The translations under genes and the position numbers were made by a program. From Chitinophaga tropicalis (lineage in GTDB: Bacteria > Bacteroidota > Bacteroidia > Chitinophagales > Chitinophagaceae): DNA of 64,000 nt. The notes beneath the pieces are model-generated. The model had not been told where the DNA came from. It ran no database searches and worked only from the letters and a program-made list of their open reading frames with translations. Each line of letters opens with the position of its first letter. Position 1 is the first letter of the stretch. Positions 50,956 to 58,558 of this stretch are shown piece after piece. The stretch spans positions 62,001 to 126,000 of the forward strand of contig NZ_WRXN01000012.1 of NCBI RefSeq assembly GCF_009758205.1, read 5' to 3'.

Positions 50956-53211
50956 ATGAAATATATCCATTACACGTTACTTTGCGTGCTGCTGCTGACT
51001 GGTACGAGCACATTTGCACAACAGAATTATTTTAAAGATGCCAAAGAGCTGGCTTATTTCAGGAAGTATATGGAAGTATTACTTCCCCGGAAAGAAGGGC
51101 TTCAATTCAATTTCAAAAATGGTACTGATAATCTCTTTAAGAACAAATCGACCAACGATCTTCTTACAAAACTGGCTGTAGCTATCTCCCATCAACCGTT
51201 AAAAAATACGTCAACGGATACAGATACCGGGGATGCCCCGGCTGGGCTGCCAGTACCGGGCGCCAATCCGCAGCAACCGGTTGAGAAGAAGAAACAAAAC
51301 GATACAGAAGGTAATAATATTCTTACGGATGAGGAGAAAATTGAAGTAACAAAAGAACTGATCAAAGATGAGCTGGCATACCTGCTGCTTATCATCTATG
51401 GTACTCCGGAAGAGATCATTGCGGCACCGGAAATGCCCAAACGTTTTGACTACCTGGAAAAGATCAATACTGCCCTGAAAGAGGTGACCCAAACGGCGAA
51501 GATAGATTTGCAGTCGACCGCTATGTCAGGCAATTTTGCCTTCAATGAATCTGCTATTATCTATGGTATTACCGACTTCATCATTCAAAGAGCTAAGGAA
51601 GAAATGCTGGAAGCGCAGCTTGGGCAGATCTATGATAAGCTGAATAGTGATGTGATCATCAAACAGCTTATTCCCAATACACTGAAGACATTCCAGCAAT
51701 TCAAGGAAGATAATACCACTGGTCTTGCCAAATACGGGGACCTGTGGAAGGCCTCTTTCCAGCAGGACCTTCAGAATTTCCCGCTCATGCTGCAGAATGA
51801 ATCTTTCCTGCAACAGGTGGGCGACAGGGTGCTTGCTGATAAAGATGAAAAAGTTAAAGCCCTTTTCAGGACTGAACTGAGGCCTGCCATTGCCGGCAGC
51901 AGTGAGCTGGTATATAATCTTTACCTGAAGAAACACCTGGTTGCCATACTGCAGGATATGGCTACAAAATATAGAACAGGCGCTACGGCAGATAGTCTTG
52001 CCGTATTCAAAAAGGCTGTTATTTTCAGTGATGTGGTGTCTTCTATTGTGGGACAATTTGATGGGAATAAGTATGCGCTGATCACATCGGAAGCTATCAA
52101 TAAGATGTCTGTCGAAGAATGGTGGAACTTTGCACGTATCACTTACCTGCGTAATAAAACTGATCTGCACCTGGTAGGTGGCGCTACAATGGATTCTCTT
52201 GCCAACAGATCGGCCGCTGTTATTTCTTTCCTGAAGCAGTGGATAGTACCGGCGGTGAATACATATAATGCCTATCAGCAGATAATTGGCAGCGCACCTG
52301 CAGGTATAGCTGTTACTGACGCTAAAGTGCTGAATGGCGAAGATATTCATAAGCTGATAGCGCTTAGTTTCCAGATGGCAGACAATGCTATTTCCCAGCT
52401 GCGTAAGAATTCCTTTAAACCTGAGCTGGACCAGTTCCTCGACAGTACGTACCGTAATTGTGTGCAGCCTTACTTTACGCTGGCCAACCAGATAGGCGAA
52501 GGTATTTCCACGCGTGAATATGGTAAGGTGCTGGATGGTACCCTGCAGACTTTAAAGCTGGTGCAGGTGCGTCATAATAGTGGAGCACTGGATGGCCTTA
52601 TCAGGGTAATGACCCAGTATGGCAGCTTTATGGTGAACATACTGGAAGCGGAAAAACCAGAACAGATAGAAGCCGCCCTGGATGAGCTGATCCCTAAAGG
52701 GCAGTATAAACTGAAGTACAAGCCGACCCTGAGCGTATCTCTGAGCGCTTATCCGGGTGCGTTTGGCGGTTGGGAAAGGATCAAAAAATACGATGCCAGT
52801 TCGGGGACTGTTAACAGGAACAATTCATCGAACAGTAATGGCGGCTCCCTGGCGTTCTATCTTCCTATAGGGCTGGATTTTAACCAGGGTATATCCAATA
52901 AAATGTGTGTGAGCCTTTTCCTGCAGGTGCTGGACCTGGGTGCGGTGCTGAATTATCGTCTGAATGCAGATGGTGATGAGCAGACTAACCCCGAAGTGAG
53001 TTTTAAACAGATCCTGTCTCCCGGTGGCAGTGTTATGATGCACTTCCCCCACTCTCCTTTTGTGGCTGGTTTTGGCGTTAACTATACGCCGGACCTCCGT
53101 AAAATAGAAGAGACCAATGGCGTCAGCTATACTACAAATGCACTGAGATACGGGTTTTTCGTGGGCGTGGATGTAACGATGTTACACATAGGCCTTAAAA
53201 GAAAGAACTAA
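50956..53211 (+). CDS. Large exported protein with helical body and barrel-like C-terminus
   Basis: 751 residues from ATG 50956, which begins a signal peptide (to STFAQQ) and is 10 bp after the previous stop. Residues 30-560 look mostly alpha-helical with a disordered Thr/Asp/Pro/Lys-rich insert near 80-120; the last 150 residues alternate strand patterns (PTLSVSLSAYPGAFGG, FVAGFGVNYTPDL, YGFFVGVDVTMLHIG) like an outer-membrane barrel or barrel fragment. No family is recognised. It probably sits in the periplasm or outer membrane and works with its two operon partners. Confidence 0.75.
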   Translation: MKYIHYTLLCVLLLTGTSTFAQQNYFKDAKELAYFRKYMEVLLPRKEGLQFNFKNGTDNLFKNKSTNDLLTKLAVAISHQPLKNTSTDTDTGDAPAGLPVPGANPQQPVEKKKQNDTEGNNILTDEEKIEVTKELIKDELAYLLLIIYGTPEEIIAAPEMPKRFDYLEKINTALKEVTQTAKIDLQSTAMSGNFAFNESAIIYGITDFIIQRAKEEMLEAQLGQIYDKLNSDVIIKQLIPNTLKTFQQFKEDNTTGLAKYGDLWKASFQQDLQNFPLMLQNESFLQQVGDRVLADKDEKVKALFRTELRPAIAGSSELVYNLYLKKHLVAILQDMATKYRTGATADSLAVFKKAVIFSDVVSSIVGQFDGNKYALITSEAINKMSVEEWWNFARITYLRNKTDLHLVGGATMDSLANRSAAVISFLKQWIVPAVNTYNAYQQIIGSAPAGIAVTDAKVLNGEDIHKLIALSFQMADNAISQLRKNSFKPELDQFLDSTYRNCVQPYFTLANQIGEGISTREYGKVLDGTLQTLKLVQVRHNSGALDGLIRVMTQYGSFMVNILEAEKPEQIEAALDELIPKGQYKLKYKPTLSVSLSAYPGAFGGWERIKKYDASSGTVNRNNSSNSNGGSLAFYLPIGLDFNQGISNKMCVSLFLQVLDLGAVLNYRLNADGDEQTNPEVSFKQILSPGGSVMMHFPHSPFVAGFGVNYTPDLRKIEETNGVSYTTNALRYGFFVGVDVTMLHIGLKRKN

Positions 53212-53218
53212 TCCTGTT

Positions 53219-53869
53219 ATGCAGACACTGATAGTGAACGATAATATTTATACCAGCCGCAATAATATTGGCAGTATTGGTGGGTTTTATCAGTTCAGGG
53301 GCGATCCTGAGAAGAGGGTCTTTGGCCTTACCAACTATCATGTGGCGCAGATTGATGGTATATGTACTGCCGGGCAGAAGGCGTTTGGTATTAACAGTAA
53401 TGAAGGAATTGGTACGCTGTTCAGCTGGTTCAGGCTGGAAAGTGACATTGTCAATTCTTTTGACCTGGCGCTGGTGAACCTGGATAAGACGCTGGTGCGG
53501 CCGCTGTGGGGGTTGGATACTGCCGGGTATGCGGTACCGGCTATTGACCAGGAAGTGAGGTTGATGAACCGGCGGGAGATCAGGACGGGGTTTATTTCCA
53601 ATGTTAATTCAGGTGAGTTCAGTGTAACTATTGCCGGTACTGATTACCGGATAGGTAATCTTATACAGATAACCAGTGCGAATGATCTTCCGTTCAGTGA
53701 GCATGGTCATTCCGGTTCGGTGATATTTTCGGATACGAATCAGCTGGTGGGGGTGTTGGTTGGCGGGGATCCTGAGAACAGGCATTTGAGTTATGTGATG
53801 CCTTTTCTTGACAGGAGGAATAGAAAGGGGATACTTAATTCATGGGCGTTGGAAGTGGCTGATCTGTGA
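53219..53869 (+). CDS. Trypsin-like serine protease, no signal peptide
   Basis: 216 residues. The chymotrypsin-fold triad is visible: TNYH with His41, FDLAL with Asp82 and GHSGS with Ser165, then VGVLVGGD as the usual strand after the serine. The oxyanion motif reads GHSGS instead of GDSGG, as in many bacterial S1-like domains. There is no signal peptide or lipobox, so a cytoplasmic location is likely although its partners are exported or in membranes. Start is 7 bp after the previous stop. Last gene of the operon. Confidence 0.85.
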   Translation: MQTLIVNDNIYTSRNNIGSIGGFYQFRGDPEKRVFGLTNYHVAQIDGICTAGQKAFGINSNEGIGTLFSWFRLESDIVNSFDLALVNLDKTLVRPLWGLDTAGYAVPAIDQEVRLMNRREIRTGFISNVNSGEFSVTIAGTDYRIGNLIQITSANDLPFSEHGHSGSVIFSDTNQLVGVLVGGDPENRHLSYVMPFLDRRNRKGILNSWALEVADL

Positions 53870-53968
53870 GTTTTTTTTCGGGCATGTTCTTTTTTGCCTG
53901 CGGCGCTAATTTTTGAAGGGGGATATTTTTTTTGCTACGGCGATTAACATAAAAACTTGTTCCAAACG

Positions 53969-54002
53969 AAAAAGCGGCCAGGAATGCACCCGGCCGCTTT
54001 TT
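53969..54002 (-). terminator. Rho-independent terminator of lepA
   Basis: AAAAAGCGGCC and GGCCGCTTTTT around a 12-nt loop, 27 bp past the lepA stop on the minus strand. It could also stop the convergent protease operon. Confidence 0.88.
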
Positions 54003-54028
54003 ACTTTTATCCAAATTTGATGTTATCC

Positions 54029-55819
54029 TTACTCATCCAGTTTTAATACTGCCAGGAATGCTTCCTGCGGTACTTCTACGTTACCGATCTGGCGCATACG
54101 TTTCTTACCTTCCTTCTGTTTTTCCAGCAGTTTACGTTTACGGGAGATGTCACCACCATAACATTTGGCGGTTACGTCCTTACGCATGGCGCTGATGGTT
54201 TCACGGGCCAGGATCTTGGCGCCGATAGCGGCCTGGATAGCGATCATGAACTGCTGACGGGGCAACAGTTCTTTCAGCTTTTCGCAGAGCTTACGGCCAA
54301 AGTCCTGTGCACGGCTGCGGTGGATCAGGGCGCTCAGCGCATCCACTTTATCGCCGTTCAGGAGGATGTCCATTTTAACGATGTCGCTGTCACGACGGCC
54401 GATAGGTGAATAATCGAATGAAGCGTAGCCACGGGTCTGGCTTTTCAGCTTATCGTAGAAGTCAAATACTATCTCTGTCAGCGGCATTTCAAAGATCAGC
54501 TCTACGCGGGTTGGCGTCAGGTAGCTCTGGTTAATGAGGAGACCTCTTTTACCCAGGCAGAGCGTCATGATATTGCCGATATAGTCAGGTTTGGTAATGA
54601 TCTGTGCTTTGATGAAGGGTTCTTCGATGCGTTCCAGCCTGCTGGGGTCCGGCATCTCTGAAGGGTTGTTCACCGTGATGGTTTCCTGACGGGTGGTGTG
54701 AGCGATGAAGCTCACGTTTGGCACGGTGGTGATCACTGTCTGGTTGAATTCCCTTTCCAGGCGTTCCTGGATGATCTCCATGTGCAGCATGCCGAGGAAT
54801 CCGCATCGGAAACCGAAGCCCAGCGCCTGTGAGGTTTCGAGCTCGAAGGTGAGGGAAGCGTCGTTCAGCTGGAGTTTCTCCATACAGTCTCGCAGCTCTT
54901 CGAAATCTTCTGTATTTACGGGGAAGATACCGGCAAATACCATTGGTTTCACTTCTTCAAAGCCTTTGATGGCTTCTTTGCTTGGGTTGGCCATGGAAGT
55001 GATGGTATCGCCCACTTTTACTTCTTTGGCGTTCTTGATACCGGTAATGATGTACCCCACGTCTCCGGTCTTCACTTCTTTTTCAGGCTGAAGACCCAGT
55101 TTCAGGATACCTACTTCATCAGCAAAGTATTCCTGGTCTGTATTGATGAATTTGATCTTTTCTCCTTTTTTGATGGTACCGTTGTAGATACGGTAGTAGG
55201 CGATGATACCGCGGAAGGAGTTGAATACGCTGTCAAAGATCAGCGCCTGCAGGGGAGCTTCCGGGTCGCCTTTGGGAGCGGGGATACGTTCTACGATAGC
55301 TTTCAGGATCTCCTCGATGCCGATACCGGTTTTACCGGAGGCCAGGAGTATATCTTCAACTTTGCAGCCTATCAGTTCTATGATCTGGTCCTGTACTTCA
55401 GGGATCATGGCTCCGTCCATATCGATCTTGTTGATCACGGGGATGATCTCCAGGTCGTTCTCCAGTGCCAGGTACAGGTTTGAAATGGTCTGTGCCTGGA
55501 TACCCTGGGCGGCGTCTACCAGCAGCAGGGCGCCTTCACAGGCAGCGAGGGCACGGGACACCTCGTAGGAGAAATCCACGTGACCGGGGGTATCGATGAG
55601 ATTAAATACATACTGCTGGCCATTCTGGGAATAGTTCATCTGGATAGCGTGGCTCTTGATAGTGATGCCTTTTTCCCTTTCCAGGTCCATGTCATCCAGT
55701 ACCTGGGCCTGCATGTCTCTTTCGGAAATAGTTTTGGTATGCTCTAACAGCCTGTCAGCCAATGTACTTTTACCGTGGTCAATGTGTGCAATGATGCAAA
55801 AATTCCGGATATTCTTCAT
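54029..55819 (-). CDS. lepA: Elongation factor 4 (LepA), ribosome back-translocase GTPase
   Basis: 596 residues from ATG 55819, which gives the usual MKNIRNFCIIAHIDHGKST start; an upstream ATG would add 13 atypical residues. G1 is AHIDHGKST, G3 DTPGHVDF, G4 NKID. The C-terminal LepA-specific domain ends with AKCYGGDISRKRKLLEKQK and GNVEVPQEAF. A TACCTTTG -7-like box is on the minus strand at 55870-55863, just upstream. Confidence 0.97.
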   Translation of the reverse strand: MKNIRNFCIIAHIDHGKSTLADRLLEHTKTISERDMQAQVLDDMDLEREKGITIKSHAIQMNYSQNGQQYVFNLIDTPGHVDFSYEVSRALAACEGALLLVDAAQGIQAQTISNLYLALENDLEIIPVINKIDMDGAMIPEVQDQIIELIGCKVEDILLASGKTGIGIEEILKAIVERIPAPKGDPEAPLQALIFDSVFNSFRGIIAYYRIYNGTIKKGEKIKFINTDQEYFADEVGILKLGLQPEKEVKTGDVGYIITGIKNAKEVKVGDTITSMANPSKEAIKGFEEVKPMVFAGIFPVNTEDFEELRDCMEKLQLNDASLTFELETSQALGFGFRCGFLGMLHMEIIQERLEREFNQTVITTVPNVSFIAHTTRQETITVNNPSEMPDPSRLERIEEPFIKAQIITKPDYIGNIMTLCLGKRGLLINQSYLTPTRVELIFEMPLTEIVFDFYDKLKSQTRGYASFDYSPIGRRDSDIVKMDILLNGDKVDALSALIHRSRAQDFGRKLCEKLKELLPRQQFMIAIQAAIGAKILARETISAMRKDVTAKCYGGDISRKRKLLEKQKEGKKRMRQIGNVEVPQEAFLAVLKLDE

Positions 55820-55919
55820 ATATGCTTTTAAAACCAGGCGTTTAACGCCCCGCGTCAAGCCGCAAAGGTATTTAAATTTTGCTATACTATTTTAGCTACA
55901 TTTAAGATAAAAACAGAAC

Positions 55920-56177
55920 ATGGACCAGCAACTATTCGAAGCTGCCGTGGCGGCCAGCAAAACCCTCTCCCAAAAGCCTGATAATGAGACCCTACTGCAA
56001 CTTTACTCCCTCTACAAACAAGCTACTGAAGGAGATGTTAATACCGAGGCTCCTTCCAATCCGTTTGATTTTATAGCCAAAGCCAAATACGACGCCTGGG
56101 GAAACCAGAAAGGCAAGAGCAAAGATGCTGCGGCGCAGGAATACATTGACCTGGTAAACAGGCTGAAGGGGAAGTAG
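55920..56177 (+). CDS. Acyl-CoA-binding protein
   Basis: 85 residues, a complete four-helix ACBP: LQLYSLYKQATEGDVNTEAP, KAKYDAWGNQKGKSKDAA and the C-terminal AAQEYIDLVNRL helix contain the residues that grip the acyl-CoA head group. It buffers and carries long-chain acyl-CoA in the cytoplasm. It precedes rocD by 28 bp, and the two may be co-transcribed, though a TACCTTTG box at 56191 could serve rocD separately. Confidence 0.95.
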   Translation: MDQQLFEAAVAASKTLSQKPDNETLLQLYSLYKQATEGDVNTEAPSNPFDFIAKAKYDAWGNQKGKSKDAAAQEYIDLVNRLKGK

Positions 56178-56205
56178 CAGGTAAATTGCTTACCTTTGAG
56201 CCTGT

Positions 56206-57438
56206 ATGTTACAAGCATTTAAGATCAGCGATAAAACACAGCATTTCCTTCACCTGGAGGAACAATACGGAGCACATAATTACCACCCCCTGCCCGTAGT
56301 GCTGGAACGCGGTGAAGGCGTTTTTCTCTGGGACGTGGACGGGAAGAGGTATTACGACTTTCTTTCCGGTTACTCTGCCGTTAACCAGGGGCATTGCCAT
56401 CCTGCCATTATCAACGCGCTGATGGCCCAGGCGCAGAAGCTGACCCTGACCTCAAGGGCGTTTCACAGCGACCTGCTGGGGGAATATGCCGCTTTTATCA
56501 CCTCTTTTTTCGGTTATGACAAGGTATTGCCTATGAATACCGGTGTGGAAGCCGTAGAAACAGCGATGAAGCTTTGCCGCCGCTGGGGATATGTGGTAAA
56601 GGGCATTCCTGAGAACAAAGCTAAGATCATTGTATGTGCCAACAATTTCCATGGCCGTACAATCAATGTCATATCATTCAGTACAGATCCGTCTTCCCGT
56701 ACCAACTTCGGACCATTCACCCCGGGCTATGAAGTGATCCCGTACAACGATCTGCCTGCACTGGAAAAAGCCCTGCAGGACAAGAACGTAGCAGGTTTCC
56801 TGGTAGAGCCTATACAGGGGGAAGCAGGTGTAGTGGTACCTGATGAAGGTTACCTGGCTAAAGCCAGTCAGTATTGCAGTGACGCGAATGTACTGTTCAT
56901 TGTAGATGAGATCCAGACCGGCCTTGCCCGTACAGGGAAAATGCTGGCCTGTGACCATGAGCAGGTGCGTCCTGATATCCTGATCCTTGGCAAGGCTCTT
57001 TCCGGAGGCGCCCTCCCTGTATCTGCAGTGCTGGCTAACGATAATATCATGCTCACCATTAAGCCAGGGGAACATGGCAGTACTTATGGCGGGAATCCGC
57101 TGGCCTGTAAAGTAGCTATTACAGCGCTGACAGTGCTGAAGGAAGAGAAAATGGCTGAAAATGCGGAAGCAATGGGCGCCCTGCTCAGGCAGGAACTGGC
57201 GGCTCTGGAATCTCCTTTCGTTTCCACCATCAGGGGCAAGGGGTTGCTGAACGCTATTGTGGTTAAACACAAGAATCCGGAAGCGGCGTGGGACCTCTGC
57301 CTCTCGCTGAAAGAGAACGGATTGCTGGCTAAACCCACTCATGGGGATAAGATACGCTTCGCACCTCCCCTGCTGATCACAGCGGCACAGATCAAAGAAT
57401 GTGTTCAGATCATTGCTAAAAGCCTGGAAACATTATAA
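56206..57438 (+). CDS. rocD: Ornithine--oxo-acid aminotransferase
   Basis: 410 residues of the class III PLP aminotransferase family. Motifs: EEQYGAHNYHPLPVVLERGEG start typical of ornithine aminotransferase, MNTGVEAVETAMKLCR, the cofactor region VDEIQTGLARTG and catalytic Lys263 in ILGKALSGG. It converts ornithine and 2-oxoglutarate to glutamate semialdehyde and glutamate. Its stop codon overlaps the start of the next gene (TAATG), indicating translational coupling. Confidence 0.95.
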   Translation: MLQAFKISDKTQHFLHLEEQYGAHNYHPLPVVLERGEGVFLWDVDGKRYYDFLSGYSAVNQGHCHPAIINALMAQAQKLTLTSRAFHSDLLGEYAAFITSFFGYDKVLPMNTGVEAVETAMKLCRRWGYVVKGIPENKAKIIVCANNFHGRTINVISFSTDPSSRTNFGPFTPGYEVIPYNDLPALEKALQDKNVAGFLVEPIQGEAGVVVPDEGYLAKASQYCSDANVLFIVDEIQTGLARTGKMLACDHEQVRPDILILGKALSGGALPVSAVLANDNIMLTIKPGEHGSTYGGNPLACKVAITALTVLKEEKMAENAEAMGALLRQELAALESPFVSTIRGKGLLNAIVVKHKNPEAAWDLCLSLKENGLLAKPTHGDKIRFAPPLLITAAQIKECVQIIAKSLETL

Positions 57439-58082
57439 TGTCCGGTCAACAGAAAGCTATTCGCAGCAGCGGATGGAAAACGGATTTCATTATCGGCTTC
57501 CCCGAGGGGTTGCTGCTGGTGTTCTTTACCACTATGCTTATACAGGGGCTGCCGGTTACCGTACAGCAGTTCTATACCCTGAATACTGTTATCTGGGCTG
57601 GTGGTGCAGTATTGGTAAGCATGGGTGCATACCTGGCTAACCGCGGTGATACGCAGCATAATGAAAGTCATCTTTCTGCGGCAGAGAAGAGTAAACTGGA
57701 AAATCTTGATATAGGCGAAGGGGTTATTGCGGATATTGCGGCGGAAATGGCGAAGGATGCTGAGCAATGGGAGAAGACGCTGCAAACGGAGAATGTAGTT
57801 GAGACGGCTTTCAGCCGGTCCCGTGCTGTACGCAGTGCATTTTTTACGGGTCTGTTCTTTCTTCTGGGAGGGATACTTCCTCTTCTGCCCTATCTGAGAG
57901 ATGAGAATTTTTCTGTTGCTGCAAAGAGTAGTGTTGTTGTTGCTTTCCTGGTGATGACGGTATTCAGTTTTCTGAAAGCGAGGATGACAAGTCAGTCTGT
58001 TATACCGGTTATATTGCGGAATCTTTTTTATATAGGTGCAGTTTGGGTTGGGGCGTATGTTCTTCAGCTTATTTTCAGATAG
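57438..58082 (+). CDS. VIT1/CCC1-like membrane transporter
   Basis: 214 residues with about five helices. GFPEGLLLVFFTTML near the start, MGAYLANRGDTQHNES after the second helix, a cytoplasmic helical insert rich in Glu and Asp (IADIAAEMAKDAEQWE) and three C-terminal helices match the VIT1/CCC1 iron/manganese transporter superfamily. The canonical metal-binding set is only partly preserved. Coupled to rocD by a one-base overlap. Confidence 0.75.
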   Translation: MSGQQKAIRSSGWKTDFIIGFPEGLLLVFFTTMLIQGLPVTVQQFYTLNTVIWAGGAVLVSMGAYLANRGDTQHNESHLSAAEKSKLENLDIGEGVIADIAAEMAKDAEQWEKTLQTENVVETAFSRSRAVRSAFFTGLFFLLGGILPLLPYLRDENFSVAAKSSVVVAFLVMTVFSFLKARMTSQSVIPVILRNLFYIGAVWVGAYVLQLIFR

Positions 58083-58099
58083 AAATTGGGTGAAAATTG

Positions 58100-58144
58100 C
58101 TTAAAAAAAACGCTTTTGCCTTCGGCAAAAGCGTTTTTTTTAAG
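58100..58144. terminator. CCTTCGG-core hairpin, 21-bp stem (family copy)
   Basis: Arms 58100-58120 and 58124-58144 pair perfectly around TTC, with an A8/T8 run inside the stem. Lies between convergent genes. The following tail is degenerate (TAGCCTGCGACCGCTTA). Confidence 0.88.
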
Positions 58145-58151
58145 AGGGCAA

Positions 58152-58556
58152 TTAACTAGCCTGCGACCGCTTATTTACCCCATCGCTCATCAATACGCAT
58201 ATGAATGTAATGATAGCCGCCAGGAGGGAAAGATAAAGTCCTAATCCGCGGTCAGGGCACTCTCCCATTTCACAGCGTCCGAAGAGGATAAAATTTCTGA
58301 ATGTCCATGCCACCAGGAAGGCAGTTATAAAAAGGTTGATCCTTGCCGCCCATTTATTGGCAGAGAGGAAGAGCAATCCTGCTATTACTGCAACAAAAAT
58401 ATTGAGTTTACCGGGCTCACCGAAACTGGAGCCGGCAGTGTTCATACCTGTAAATACCAGGTGTTTGCTTTCAATTGTGAGCCAGGGCAGGAACGCACAG
58501 GCTATTACTACGATAACGGCTGCAATGCCGCCCAGGTTTACTTTACTTATTTTCAT
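58152..58556 (-). CDS. Small four-helix membrane protein
   Basis: 134 residues from ATG 58556, three bases from the end of the peptidase gene, so co-transcribed. Four hydrophobic helices; a short loop holds CEMGECPDRG with two cysteines near residue 100. No family is recognised. It could be an accessory to the upstream peptidase or merely a passenger. Confidence 0.7.
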   Translation of the reverse strand: MKISKVNLGGIAAVIVVIACAFLPWLTIESKHLVFTGMNTAGSSFGEPGKLNIFVAVIAGLLFLSANKWAARINLFITAFLVAWTFRNFILFGRCEMGECPDRGLGLYLSLLAAIITFICVLMSDGVNKRSQAS

Positions 58557-58558
58557 AT

